DNA of 44,141 nt from Micromonospora orduensis (GCF_006228125.1 NZ_VDFY01000173.1:1-44141), one strand, 5' to 3'. Shown: positions 11,772 to 20,459, numbered from the stretch's first letter. Notes: generated by a model not told the origin, from the sequence alone. Numbers and translations are program-made.

Positions 11772-12743
11772 ATGACCTCCACGACACGGAAGTCCACCGC
11801 CACGCGAGGCCGGGGTGGGGCGGCGAACACCGCCCCACCCCGGCCCGGCGCGTCCCGCGTCCGCCGGTCGCACCGACGGTGGGCCTGGGGCTTCCTGGCG
11901 CCGGTGACCCTCTACCTGCTGGCCTTCTACGCCTACCCGCTCTACCGCAACGTCGAGCTGAGCCTGCGCGAGTACACCGTCCGCTCGTTCGTGCAGGGCG
12001 GCGCGCCCTTCGCCGGCCTGGACAACTACCGCACCGTCCTGACCGACCCGGCATTCTGGCCGACGTTGACGCACACAGTGGTCTTCACCGCCGCGTCGCT
12101 CGCCTTCCAGTTCAGCATCGGCATGGCACTGGCGCTCTTCTTCCGCCAGCACTTCCCGCTGTCGGGCACCCTGCGCGCGCTGATCCTCGTCCCCTGGCTG
12201 CTGCCGCTGATCGTCTCGGCGTCGACCTGGTCCTGGCTGCTCAACAGCGACTCGGGGCTGGTCAACGCGGCACTGGGCGTCGTCGGGGTCGACCAGGTCA
12301 ACTGGCTCACCTCGCCGGGCTGGTCGCTCACCTCGGTGATCATCGCGAACATCTGGATCGGCATCCCGTTCAACCTGGTGGTGCTCTACAGCGGCCTCCA
12401 GGCGATCCCGACCGAGGTGTACGAGGCGTCGGCGCTCGACGGAGCGACGGGCTGGCAACGGTTCTGGTCCATCACCTTCCCGTTGCTACGTCCCGTCTCC
12501 GCGATCACGCTGCTGCTCGGCCTGATCTACACGCTGAAGGTCTTCGACATCATCTGGATCATGACCCGGGGCGGCCCGACCGACTCCTCCGCCACGCTCG
12601 CCACCTGGTCGTACCGACTCGGCTTCGGCAACCTGCTGCCCGAGTTCGGCCCGGGCGCGGCCGTCGGCAACCTGCTCATCGTGATGGCCCTGATCGCCGG
12701 GCTCGTCTACATCCGGATCCAGCGGAGGCAGAACCTGCGATGA
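11772..12743 (+). CDS. Sugar ABC importer permease, MalF-like
   Basis: A 323-residue inner-membrane permease with an Arg-rich cytoplasmic start and about six membrane helices (for example GFLAPVTLYLLAFYAYPLY, then LRALILVPWLLPLIVS). The coupling-helix EAA motif is visible as EVYEASALDGATGWQRFW at about 215-232, where the ATPase docks. It starts 20 bases after the binding-protein stop and its stop overlaps the next permease by four bases (ATGA). No ATP-binding gene is present, so it probably uses a shared MsiK-type ATPase encoded elsewhere, as is usual in actinobacteria. Confidence 0.93.
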   Translation: MTSTTRKSTATRGRGGAANTAPPRPGASRVRRSHRRWAWGFLAPVTLYLLAFYAYPLYRNVELSLREYTVRSFVQGGAPFAGLDNYRTVLTDPAFWPTLTHTVVFTAASLAFQFSIGMALALFFRQHFPLSGTLRALILVPWLLPLIVSASTWSWLLNSDSGLVNAALGVVGVDQVNWLTSPGWSLTSVIIANIWIGIPFNLVVLYSGLQAIPTEVYEASALDGATGWQRFWSITFPLLRPVSAITLLLGLIYTLKVFDIIWIMTRGGPTDSSATLATWSYRLGFGNLLPEFGPGAAVGNLLIVMALIAGLVYIRIQRRQNLR

Positions 12744-13564
12744 CCACCTCCACACCCCGGGTCTGGTGGAAGACCGCCGTCGGCCTGGTGCTGACCGGGC
12801 TGATGCTCTTCCCCGTCTACTGGATGATCAACGTGTCGTTCACCCGGGACCAGGACATGCGGGCCAGTCCCCCGCACCTGTTCCCGACCAACGGCACGCT
12901 GGACGGCTACCGGGCCGTACTCGACCAGCAGTTGCCGTACCTCGGCACCAGCTTCCTGGTCGGCCTCGGCACGGTGGCGCTGACCGTGGCCCTGGCCGCC
13001 CCCGCCGGATACGCGCTGGCGAAGCTGCGGCCACCCGGCGGCCCGGCGCTGAGCTTCGTCCTGCTGATCGCGCAGATGATCCCGGGGATCATCATGGCGA
13101 TGGGCTTCTACGCCGTCTATCTCACCCTCGGCGTCCTCAACACGCTGCCCGGCCTGATCCTGGCCGACTCGACACTGGCCGTGCCGTTCGCGGTGCTGAT
13201 CTTCACGGCCTTCATGTCCGGAATTCCCGACGAACTGCTCCAGGCCGCCGTGGTCGACGGCGCCGGCCGGCTACGTACGTTCTGGTCCGTCGTGCTGCCG
13301 GTCAGCCGTAACTCGGTCGTCACGGTGTCCCTGTTCGCGTTCCTGTGGTCCTGGTCGGACTTCATCTTCGCGTCGACCCTGGCCGGCGGCGGCGACCACC
13401 AGCCGATCACCATCGGCATCTACCACTACATCGGCAACAACAACCAGCAGTGGAACGCCATCATGGCCACCGCTGTCGTCGCCTCCGTCCCGGCCGCCGT
13501 GCTGCTGGTCCTGGCCCAGCGGTACGTCTCGACGGGCGTCACCGCCGGCGCAGTGAAGGACTGA
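12740..13564 (+). CDS. Sugar ABC importer permease, MalG-like
   Basis: A 274-residue permease, partner of the MalF-like protein. The ATG overlaps the preceding stop codon (ATGA), so translation is coupled. Six helices are apparent (VGLVLTGLMLFPVYWMINVSF first), and the EAA loop reads DELLQAAVVDGAGRLRTFW at about 165-183. The periplasmic loop near the end (DHQPITIGIYHYIGNNNQQW) is typical of MalG-type subunits that contact the binding protein. It is followed after 30 bases by the GH63-like glycosidase of the same operon. Confidence 0.93.
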   Translation: MTTSTPRVWWKTAVGLVLTGLMLFPVYWMINVSFTRDQDMRASPPHLFPTNGTLDGYRAVLDQQLPYLGTSFLVGLGTVALTVALAAPAGYALAKLRPPGGPALSFVLLIAQMIPGIIMAMGFYAVYLTLGVLNTLPGLILADSTLAVPFAVLIFTAFMSGIPDELLQAAVVDGAGRLRTFWSVVLPVSRNSVVTVSLFAFLWSWSDFIFASTLAGGGDHQPITIGIYHYIGNNNQQWNAIMATAVVASVPAAVLLVLAQRYVSTGVTAGAVKD

Positions 13565-13594
13565 CCACCCGCACCAGAAAGGCAACCGCCACCC

Positions 13595-15307
13595 ATGACC
13601 GTCGCCCCGTCCGGTCCGGAGTTCTCCATCCAGGACATCCCGTTCAGCTACCGCGGCTCCTGGCTCAACATCTCCCCGGTGGTAGCCGAGAAGACGTACG
13701 CCGACGACCTGCACCTGGTCTCCCACCAGACCGGCCTGCACCCCGTCCTGCGTCTCGCCCCCGAGGTCCCCGGCGCCACGGTCGTCGCCACGCCCGCGCT
13801 GCTGTCCTGGCGGGCCGGGCCCGGCCGGATCGACGCCGTCTACGACGGGCCGGACACCCTGCGGATCCGGGGCCGGCGACTCGGGCTGCGGGTGACGGCG
13901 GCCGCGAGCACCCTCACCCCGTTCAGCGGCACCTACCTCTACCTCGACCCGGTCGACGGCGCGCACGTGTTCACCTCCTACGAGACCGGGCGCCGCTACC
14001 GGATCACGGTGCTCGCCGGCGCTCTGCGTCGGGCCGGGGGCGTGGAGGCGCTCGGCACCGCGGACCGGTTCCTGGACCTGGCCGGCGACCAGCCGTGGGA
14101 GATCGCGATCGAGGAGTACGCGACCGCCCGCCGGCCGTACACCGCGTCCGCCACCTTCGACAGGCTGTGCCACGACCGTGGCGGCGAGTTCGGCGCGTTC
14201 GTCGACGCGGTCGCGCCGTGGCGCGGTCCGGACACCCCGTCCGCCGAGTTGGCCGCGTACGTGCTGTGGTCGGCGACCGTGGGCCCGGCGGGCTTCGTCA
14301 CCCGGCCGGCCGTCCTGATGTCGAAGCACTGGATGGACAAGGTGTGGAGCTGGGACCACTGCTTCAACGCGATCGCCCTGGCCGCCGGCGATCCGGAGTT
14401 GGCCTGGCACCAGTTCCACCTGCCCTTCGACCACCAGGACGAGGCCGGCGCCCTGCCCGACTCGGTCACCCACTCGGAGGTCCTGCACAACTACGTCAAA
14501 CCCCCCATCCACGGCTGGGCGCTTCGCCACCTGCGCCGGCGCCTCCCCCAGCCGCCGGACCGGGCGGCGCTCGCGCAGACGTACGACCGGCTGTCCCGCT
14601 GGACCGGGTTCTGGCTCGACGCGCGCCGGGCCCCCGGGCACGACCTGCCGCACTATCAGCACGGCAACGACAGCGGCTGGGACAACGCCACCACCTTCGA
14701 CGGCGACCGGGGCCTGGAGACGGCGGACCTCGCCGCGTTCCTGGTCTCGCAGCTGACGTGCCTGGCCGACCTCGCCACCGAGTTGGGTGAGCCCGCCGCG
14801 CGGTGGTCCCGGGAGGCCGACCGGATCCGTACGGCCATGCTGCGGGACCTGTGGGACGGCGAACGCTTCACCGCCCGCAGCCCGCACACCGGCCGACGCA
14901 GGACGAGCCGCAGCCTGCTCGACCTGATGCCCGTGGCGCTCGGCGCCGACCTGCCCACCCGGGTCTCCGACGCGCTGGCCCGGAGCATCGGTGCGCACCT
15001 GACCACGCACGGGCTCGCCACCGAACCGACCGACTCGGCGCACTACGTCGCCGACGGCTACTGGCGGGGGCCGATCTGGGCGCCCTCGACGGTGCTGGTC
15101 GAGGACGGCCTGCGGCGGGCCGGGCACACCGGGATCGCCGACGACATCAGTCGCCGGTTCCTCGCCCTGTGTGAGAAGTCCGGCTTCGCGGAGAACTTCG
15201 ACGCCGAGACCGGGGCCGGGCTGCGGGACCGCGCGTACACCTGGACGGCCAGCAGCTACCTCATCCTTGCCGCCGCCCAGGAGGAGCGGCGGGTCAGTGG
15301 CGGGTAG
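13595..15307 (+). CDS. Cytoplasmic GH63/MGH-like (alpha/alpha)6 glycosidase
   Basis: A 570-residue protein without a signal peptide, so it acts on imported sugar. An N-terminal beta-rich domain (about 1-180) precedes an (alpha/alpha)6 barrel with the hallmarks of the trehalase/GH63/mannosylglycerate-hydrolase group: VWSWDHCFNAIA (about 250-261), HGNDSGWDNATTF (about 356-368, with the likely catalytic Asp363) and DGYWRGPIWAPS near 488. It is the last gene of the importer operon and should cleave the transported oligosaccharide. GH63 members act on alpha-glucosides or alpha-mannosides, so the expected arabinose link makes the real substrate uncertain. A ribosome site AGAAAGG lies 13 bases upstream. 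Its stop lies inside the 3' end of the convergent lacI gene. Confidence 0.8.
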   Translation: MTVAPSGPEFSIQDIPFSYRGSWLNISPVVAEKTYADDLHLVSHQTGLHPVLRLAPEVPGATVVATPALLSWRAGPGRIDAVYDGPDTLRIRGRRLGLRVTAAASTLTPFSGTYLYLDPVDGAHVFTSYETGRRYRITVLAGALRRAGGVEALGTADRFLDLAGDQPWEIAIEEYATARRPYTASATFDRLCHDRGGEFGAFVDAVAPWRGPDTPSAELAAYVLWSATVGPAGFVTRPAVLMSKHWMDKVWSWDHCFNAIALAAGDPELAWHQFHLPFDHQDEAGALPDSVTHSEVLHNYVKPPIHGWALRHLRRRLPQPPDRAALAQTYDRLSRWTGFWLDARRAPGHDLPHYQHGNDSGWDNATTFDGDRGLETADLAAFLVSQLTCLADLATELGEPAARWSREADRIRTAMLRDLWDGERFTARSPHTGRRRTSRSLLDLMPVALGADLPTRVSDALARSIGAHLTTHGLATEPTDSAHYVADGYWRGPIWAPSTVLVEDGLRRAGHTGIADDISRRFLALCEKSGFAENFDAETGAGLRDRAYTWTASSYLILAAAQEERRVSGG

Positions 15308-16331
15308 CCGGCCCGGCTCGGCGGGCCCGGACCGGGCCGGTGCTGGACCGCAACGAGACGGGCGGGCTGTACAGGCGGTGGCGTGGCACCGCCTGGGGCG
15401 CGGCGATGATCTCCAGCAGCAGCGCCACCGCCTCCGCGCCCATCTCGCGCATCGGCACGTCGGCGGCCGTCAACGGCGGCCGGAAATCCTCTGCCCAGTG
15501 CTGCGCGGCCACCCCCGTGACGGAGAAGTCCGCCGGCACGGACAACCCGGCGCCGGTCAGCGCGCGCTGCATGCCGGGCAGCGCCGCCTCGTTGATGGTG
15601 GCCACCGCCGTGACCTCCGGATGCGTCGCGAGCAGCTGCTCCACGCACATCTCCCCGGCGGCGGTGTCATCGCCGCAGCAGACGTCGACGCCGGTCAGGC
15701 CGCGCTCCGAGACCGCCGCCCGGAAACCGGCAAGCGCCCGGTGGCTGGGGCCGTAGCCGGCTGCCACCAACTCGGCGGAACGGTTGACCAGGGCCACGTG
15801 CCGGTGCCCGAGGTCGGCCAGGTGGTGCACACACCGGGAGATGAGACCGGCGTAGTCGATGTCGATCCAACTCATCCCGTGCGGGTCGGCGGTGCGACCG
15901 ATCGTGACGAACGGCAGACCCGTGCGGGCCAGCCGCGTCACCCGGTCGTCCTCCAACCGGATCTCCATGAGGACCACACCGTCCACGCGCCGCCCGGTGA
16001 CGATCCGCTCGAACGACCGGTCGTGGTCACCGCCGGACGGGGACAGCAGCACGTCGAGGTCGTGGCGGGCGGCCGCCTCGACGACGCTGGCGACGAAGCC
16101 CAACTGCATGTCGGTCAACCGCTGGCTCGCCGGCGGGATCACCAGCCCGAGGGTGCGGGTACGCCCCTCCTTCAGGGCCCGGGCGCTGGCGTTCGGGCGG
16201 TAGTCCAGCTCGTCGATGACCGCCTGGATCCGTTGCCGGGTCGCCTCGGACACCGCCCGCTTCCCGCTCAACACGTAGGAGACGGTGCTGCGGGACACTC
16301 CCGCCCGGCGGGCGATCTCCCCGATGTTCAT
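15294..16331 (-). CDS. LacI-family regulator of the arabinofuranoside locus
   Basis: A 345-residue LacI/GalR repressor. The helix-turn-helix and hinge are clear at about 1-58 (IGEIARRAGVSRSTVSYVLSGK, then YRPNASARALK), followed by a periplasmic-binding-protein-like effector domain. ATG at 16331 is chosen: it follows GAGGACG and begins exactly with the LacI HTH. A copy of the operator (CGAATCGATTC) lies just upstream of this ribosome site, so the gene is probably autoregulated. The same operator sits at three promoters of glycosidase and importer genes, so this is the likely local repressor, with a pentose or oligosaccharide as inducer. The gene overlaps the convergent GH63-like gene by 14 bases. 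Confidence 0.92.
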   Translation of the reverse strand: MNIGEIARRAGVSRSTVSYVLSGKRAVSEATRQRIQAVIDELDYRPNASARALKEGRTRTLGLVIPPASQRLTDMQLGFVASVVEAAARHDLDVLLSPSGGDHDRSFERIVTGRRVDGVVLMEIRLEDDRVTRLARTGLPFVTIGRTADPHGMSWIDIDYAGLISRCVHHLADLGHRHVALVNRSAELVAAGYGPSHRALAGFRAAVSERGLTGVDVCCGDDTAAGEMCVEQLLATHPEVTAVATINEAALPGMQRALTGAGLSVPADFSVTGVAAQHWAEDFRPPLTAADVPMREMGAEAVALLLEIIAAPQAVPRHRLYSPPVSLRSSTGPVRARRAGPATRH

Positions 16332-16341
16332 CAATCGTCCT

Positions 16342-16353
16342 CGAATCGATTCT
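16342..16353 (-). promoter_or_regulatory. LacI autoregulatory operator
   Basis: CGAATCGATTC plus one mismatched base, matching 11 of 12 positions of the locus operator. It lies 11 bases upstream of the lacI ATG and adjoins its ribosome site, so binding would block elongation or leader transcription. Confidence 0.75.
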
Positions 16354-16408
16354 TGCCCCGACACGGGGACGCGCCATGCCACGCCCCACGAGCATAACCA
16401 CCTAGCCA

Positions 16409-16440
16409 TTGGCATAGATGAGCATTAATCTCATAGGTAT
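16409..16440 (+). promoter_or_regulatory. Possible promoter/operator of the C-terminal-CBM GH54 gene
   Basis: This is an unusually AT-rich patch for the contig. TTGGCA (16409-16414) could be a -35, with weak -10 candidates CATAGG or TAGGTA 17-19 bp downstream. The spacer has the inverted repeat ATGAG-N7-CTCAT. The CGAATCGATTCG operator is absent here; only GGATTCGATG occurs at the ribosome site. Control may therefore differ from the other GH54 gene. Confidence 0.35.
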
Positions 16441-16489
16441 GACGTGTGACGTCGCTGGGACGCCACGCCCCACCACCCGAAAGGATTCG

Positions 16490-17965
16490 ATGCAGATGAA
16501 ACGGAGACCGGGTCGCTTACTGGCCGCTGCGGGGACCCTGCTCACCCTCGTCGTCGGCGCCGGCATCTACGTGGTCTCGGACGCGCCGGGCATCGCCCGC
16601 GCCGCCGGGACCGGACCGTGTGACATCTACGCCTCGGGCGGTACCCCGTGCGTCGCCGCGCACAGCACCACCCGGGCCCTGTACGGGGCGTACAACGGTC
16701 CGCTCTACCAGGTCCGCCGCTCGTCGGACAACACCACCAGGGACGTCGGCGTGCTGAGCGCGGGCGGCTACGCCAACGCCGCCACGCAGGACTCGTTCTG
16801 CGCCAACACGAGCTGCGTCATCACGATCATCTACGACCAGTCGGGCCGCAACAACCGCCTGACCCAGGCGCCTCCCGGCGGCTTCTCCGGCCCCGCCCCG
16901 GGCGGGTACGACAACCTCGCCGACGCGAAGGCGGCGCCGGTCACGATCGGCGGCCAGAAGGCGTACGGCGTCTACATCGCCCCCGGAACCGGCTACCGCA
17001 ACAACAACACCAACGGCGTCGCGACCGGCGACCAGCCCGAGGGCATCTACGCGGTCGTCGACGGCACGCACTACAACCAGTGGTGCTGCTTCGACTACGG
17101 CAACGCGCAGACCAACGGCCTGGCCGACGAGCGCGCCATCATGGAGACCGTGTACTTCGGCGCCAACAAGCAGTGGGGCTACGGCGCGGGCAGCGGCCCA
17201 TGGATCATGGCCGACCTGGAGTGGGGGCTGTTCTCCGGGGTGAACGCGGGCTACAACAACATCGCGTCCATCAACCACCGCTTCGTGACCGCCATGGTCA
17301 AGGGCGAGCCGAACCACTGGGCGATCCGGGGCGCGAACGCGCAGTCGGGCGGCGTGACCACCTACTTCGACGGCCCGCGCCCGAACGGCTACCACCCGAT
17401 GAAGAAGGAGGGGGCCATCCTGCTCGGCATCGGTGGCGACAACAGCATCACCGGCCGCGGCACCTTCTTCGAGGGCGTCCTGACCTCGGGTTACCCGACG
17501 GCAGCCACCGAGGACGCCGTACAGGCCAACATCGCCGCCGCCGGCTACGCGCCGGCCGGGGGCACCAACCCGCAGCAGAACGTCCAGATCGTCGGCGGCC
17601 AGTCGAACCGCTGCGTCGACGTACCCAACGGCAGCACCACCAACGGCACCCAGACTCAACTCTGGGACTGCACCGGCGGCACCCCCCAACGCTGGACCCA
17701 CACCGCCGCCAGGCAACTCCAGGTGCTCGGCAACAAGTGCCTCGACGCCAACGGCAACGGCAACGCCAACGGCACCCAGGCCATCATCTGGGACTGCCAC
17801 GGCGGCACCAACCAGCAGTGGAACATCAACAGCAACGGCACCATCACCGGCGTCCAGTCCGGACTCTGCCTCGACGCCAACGGCGCCGGCACCGCCAACG
17901 GAACCAAGCTCATCCTCTGGGCCTGCAACGGACAACAGAACCAGCAGTGGGCCCTGCGGAACTGA
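16490..17965 (+). CDS. Secreted GH54 alpha-L-arabinofuranosidase, CBM13 at C-terminus
   Basis: A 491-residue secreted enzyme with the same two modules as the gene at 6619 but in reverse order. ATG at 16490 follows GAAAGGATTCG. A signal peptide (RRPGRLLAAAGTLLTLVVGAG) is followed by the GH54 domain about 41-358, with Cys199-Cys200 (CCFDYGN), nucleophile Glu244 (DLEWGLF, again 44 residues after the CC pair) and acid/base Asp317 (GIGGD). A short GGTNPQQN linker leads to a CBM13 trefoil about 365-491. Stretches such as [19 protein letters not shown] are identical between the two enzymes' CBM13 modules. It is monocistronic, ended by a strong hairpin. It is expected to remove arabinofuranose side chains outside the cell. 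Confidence 0.93.
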   Translation: MQMKRRPGRLLAAAGTLLTLVVGAGIYVVSDAPGIARAAGTGPCDIYASGGTPCVAAHSTTRALYGAYNGPLYQVRRSSDNTTRDVGVLSAGGYANAATQDSFCANTSCVITIIYDQSGRNNRLTQAPPGGFSGPAPGGYDNLADAKAAPVTIGGQKAYGVYIAPGTGYRNNNTNGVATGDQPEGIYAVVDGTHYNQWCCFDYGNAQTNGLADERAIMETVYFGANKQWGYGAGSGPWIMADLEWGLFSGVNAGYNNIASINHRFVTAMVKGEPNHWAIRGANAQSGGVTTYFDGPRPNGYHPMKKEGAILLGIGGDNSITGRGTFFEGVLTSGYPTAATEDAVQANIAAAGYAPAGGTNPQQNVQIVGGQSNRCVDVPNGSTTNGTQTQLWDCTGGTPQRWTHTAARQLQVLGNKCLDANGNGNANGTQAIIWDCHGGTNQQWNINSNGTITGVQSGLCLDANGAGTANGTKLILWACNGQQNQQWALRN

Positions 17966-17984
17966 CCACGCGGCGACACCCGCG

Positions 17985-18024
17985 GCGCGGGCCGCCCCGT
18001 GAGCTACGCGGGGGCGGCCCGCGC
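17985..18024 (+). terminator. Terminator of the C-terminal-CBM GH54 gene
   Basis: GCGCGGGCCGCCCC (17985-17998) pairs perfectly with GGGGCGGCCCGCGC (18011-18024), 19 bases after the stop codon. It lacks a T-run, like other hairpins in this contig. Confidence 0.75.
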
Positions 18025-18212
18025 CGGCGCTCACGCTCGCCGAGAAGGCCGGGCGTAGGACGGTGGAACCCCGAGCATGCGGGAGGCGGTCCGCGAACGG
18101 GCCGGGACCGCCTACCGATGACCGTGGCCGGTCGCCACCCCTTCAGCACCGGGCGAGGTCCGACGCACTAGCATTGCCGCGGTCCGGGACGGCTCTGCTG
18201 AAACGAGGCGAG

Positions 18213-18926
18213 ATGGGTTGGCTCCAGCGGTTGCTGGGTGGCGGGCGGGTCCAGCTCGATCCGCAGCGGCAGCAGGCGCTGTTGCGGGACGTCCGGCAGA
18301 GGTACGGCGCCCACGCGCGGATCCCGTTCTCCCAGCAGGTCGAGGCGGTCACCGGAGTCCTCGACGGCGATGACGGCCTGGTGGTGGCGGCCGGGATCGT
18401 GAGCCAGGTCGCCGACGAGGCCCACGCCGACCTACAGGCTCAGGCCCAGGACTACCACCGACGGACGGGTCGACGGCTGCTGGTGAACCGCCGCAACTAC
18501 CGGCCGCTGTGGAAGGAGGTCGGCCCGGCGCTGCGGTGGCCCCTGTTCGCGCTGCCGTGCGGCTACCACCCGTACGCCCAACTGGCCGCCGCCGTCTCCG
18601 TGGTCGGCGGCCAGGCGCGCCGTCTCGATCGGGTGACCGATCCGGTCCCGGTCGTGACCCGCGTGTTCGAGGTGCTGGACCTCACCACCGCCGGCTGGGA
18701 GTACGGCCGGGTACGGGTGGACACCGACGCCGCCGCCCTGGTCGATCGACTGATCTCGAGCGCCGCGCAGGTCCTCGCCGCCATGGACGATCCGCCCCGA
18801 CTGCCCCCCGCGGTCCGTGAGCTGATGCGCCGCAACAACACCGTAGGCGTACACGATCCGGCCAGCCCCCGGGCGGTGGGTGCGATCAACCTGGGCGCCC
18901 GGCTGCGGGAGCAACTGCTGGTCTGA
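18213..18926 (+). CDS. Conserved-looking protein of unknown function
   Basis: A 237-residue soluble protein that I do not recognise. The ATG at 18213 follows GAGGCGAG; upstream in-frame codons give a Pro/Arg-rich leader and were left out. It begins MGWLQRLLGGG, is rich in Arg, Ala, Val and Leu, and has no signal peptide or membrane helix. The central part has NRRNYRPLWKEVGPALRWPLFALPCG and a later helix-rich part. No cysteine pair, nucleotide-binding loop or catalytic motif stands out. It is convergent with the TetR gene (24 bases apart) and separated from the GH54 gene by a terminator, so it probably has its own promoter in 18025-18212. Codon use and frame are consistent with a real gene. 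Confidence 0.65.
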   Translation: MGWLQRLLGGGRVQLDPQRQQALLRDVRQRYGAHARIPFSQQVEAVTGVLDGDDGLVVAAGIVSQVADEAHADLQAQAQDYHRRTGRRLLVNRRNYRPLWKEVGPALRWPLFALPCGYHPYAQLAAAVSVVGGQARRLDRVTDPVPVVTRVFEVLDLTTAGWEYGRVRVDTDAAALVDRLISSAAQVLAAMDDPPRLPPAVRELMRRNNTVGVHDPASPRAVGAINLGARLREQLLV

Positions 18927-18950
18927 CGACAGCCGGTGGCACGGCGGCAA

Positions 18951-19547
18951 TCAGGCCGTGTCCCCGGCCCTCGCCGAGTCATCGGAGCCGCCGGCTCCCA
19001 GGCCGTTGATCAGAGTCTCGACGAGGAACCGGTAGCTGCGGTCGACGTCGCGGGGCAGTCCGAAGCCGCCGGCGCTCTCCAGGCTGGCGAAGCCGTGCAG
19101 CGCCGAGCGCAGCGCGCGGGCGGCGTCGATGGCATCGGCGCCGGGCGACCCGAAGCCGGCGAGGACGTCGAGCAGGATCCGCAGGGCCTCGTCACCGGCG
19201 CGGCGGTCCTCCTCGTCGTCGAGGTCGGGCGCGCGGACGGTGGCGGCGTAGCGGCCCGGATGGTCGAGGACCCAGCGGCGGTAGGCGTCGGCGAACGCGC
19301 GGACGGCGTCCGGGCCGGACCTGCCGACGGTCGCCCGGACCAGCGTGTCACCGAGTTCGCGTCGGGCCTGGATGGAGATGCCCCGGCGCAGCGCCTCCAG
19401 TGAGTCGACGTGTTTGTAGAGCGACGGTGTCCGTACGCCGACCCGTTCGGCCACCAGTCCCATCGACAGGTTGGCGAAGCCGACCTCGTCGGCGAGCGCG
19501 GCCCCGGCGGCGACGACCGCCGCCGGGGCGAGGCCGGCCCTAGGCAT
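18951..19547 (-). CDS. TetR-family regulator
   Basis: A 198-residue TetR protein. The N-terminal helix-turn-helix is at about 20-45 (LSMGLVAERVGVRTPSLYKHV) and the C-terminal ligand and dimer domain resembles the WHG/TetR_C_33 type (ALRSALHGFASLESAGGFGLP). The ATG overlaps the end of the hydrolase gene by eight bases, so both come from one transcript that starts near 20400. A palindrome with TTAGCT arms lies there, and this protein is its most likely binder, giving autoregulation of the two-gene unit. The ligand is unknown, possibly the ester substrate or product of the hydrolase. Confidence 0.9.
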   Translation of the reverse strand: MPRAGLAPAAVVAAGAALADEVGFANLSMGLVAERVGVRTPSLYKHVDSLEALRRGISIQARRELGDTLVRATVGRSGPDAVRAFADAYRRWVLDHPGRYAATVRAPDLDDEEDRRAGDEALRILLDVLAGFGSPGADAIDAARALRSALHGFASLESAGGFGLPRDVDRSYRFLVETLINGLGAGGSDDSARAGDTA

Positions 19548-20373
19548 GGGCGTTCGCGCGCAGGAAGGGCAGCACCAGCGCCGTCACCTCGTCGGGGTAC
19601 TGCACGTGCGGGTAGTGGCCCGCGCCCTCGATGGTTTCGAGCCGGCCCAGGCCCGCCGGGAGCGCGGCCACGATCGCCTCACCCTCGGCGCGCGGGTCGG
19701 CCCAGTCCGGGTCGAGCGTGCCCTCGACGATGAGCACGGGACAGCGGACGTTCGCCAACTGCGCCCCGGCGTCGACCGGCGCCGACTGGCCCATCTTCTG
19801 CATCGCCCTCATCCGGCCGGGCTCGCGCATCATGGCGTCGACGCGGGCCATCCGGGCGGTCCAGTCGGCGGGCTTCCTGCCCGGGTACGCGACCTCGAGG
19901 TAGCTGCGCCAGAGCGGCACGCTGCCCAGCAGGCCGGCCCCGAGCAGTCGGGCCATGCCCCTGCGGTAACGGCTGACCCGCAGGTCGCCCAGCCTGATCG
20001 ACTGCTTGCGGGTGAACGGCGCCACCTCGACGATGCCGGTGACCAGGTCGGGCGCCTGGGCGGCCGCGATGGTGGCGGCCCCGCCGGAGATCGAGTGACC
20101 GACGAGCACGGCCGGGCCACCGAGGTGCCGGATCACCGCGAGCAGGTCGCCCGCGATGTCGGTGCGGCTGTAGGACGGCCACCGCACGCTCGACTCGCCG
20201 CAGCCCCGCAGGTCCACCGCGGCCACCCGGTAGCCGGCGGCCACCAGGGGCGGTGCGACGAAACGGTACGCCTCGCGGCTGTCACCCATGCCGTGGGCGA
20301 GGACGACAAGCGGTCCTTCGCCGGTCACCTCGTACGCGATGGTGCCGCCGTCGACGGTCAGGTGTTCGGTCAT
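19540..20373 (-). CDS. Alpha/beta-hydrolase fold enzyme
   Basis: A 277-residue cytoplasmic hydrolase. ATG at 20373 follows GGGGAGAG. The oxyanion region HGMGDS (about 29-34), the nucleophile elbow GHSISGG with the catalytic Ser, the acid in VEGTLDPDWAD and the His in GAGHYPHVQYPDE give a complete Ser-Asp-His triad. The cap region is basic (FTRKQSIRLGDLRVSRYRRG). The substrate is unknown; esterase, lactonase or epoxide-hydrolase-like functions are all possible. It is the first gene of the operon with the TetR regulator, and this arrangement often marks detoxification or ester catabolism under substrate-responsive repression. Confidence 0.88.
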   Translation of the reverse strand: MTEHLTVDGGTIAYEVTGEGPLVVLAHGMGDSREAYRFVAPPLVAAGYRVAAVDLRGCGESSVRWPSYSRTDIAGDLLAVIRHLGGPAVLVGHSISGGAATIAAAQAPDLVTGIVEVAPFTRKQSIRLGDLRVSRYRRGMARLLGAGLLGSVPLWRSYLEVAYPGRKPADWTARMARVDAMMREPGRMRAMQKMGQSAPVDAGAQLANVRCPVLIVEGTLDPDWADPRAEGEAIVAALPAGLGRLETIEGAGHYPHVQYPDEVTALVLPFLRANAHA

Positions 20374-20386
20374 CAGCTCTCCCCGG

Positions 20387-20425
20387 TTAGCTATCTGCGT
20401 TAGCTTTAAGCTAATCGAATTAGCT
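20387..20425 (-). promoter_or_regulatory. Operator of the hydrolase-TetR operon
   Basis: TTAGCTTTAAGCTAA (20400-20414) is a perfect inverted repeat with 7-bp arms and one central base. Two further TTAGCT copies flank it at 20387-20392 and 20420-20425. The AT-rich cluster starts 14 bases upstream of the hydrolase ATG, ideal for TetR repression. Confidence 0.75.
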
Positions 20426-20459
20426 GACCGCGTCAAGGTGACGCCTGACGCACCGACGG

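Noticed and set aside
13271..15127. Long minus-strand ORF of 618 codons
   Set aside because: It is antisense to the MalG-like and GH63-like genes, with low-complexity Gly/Arg/Val composition and no ribosome site.
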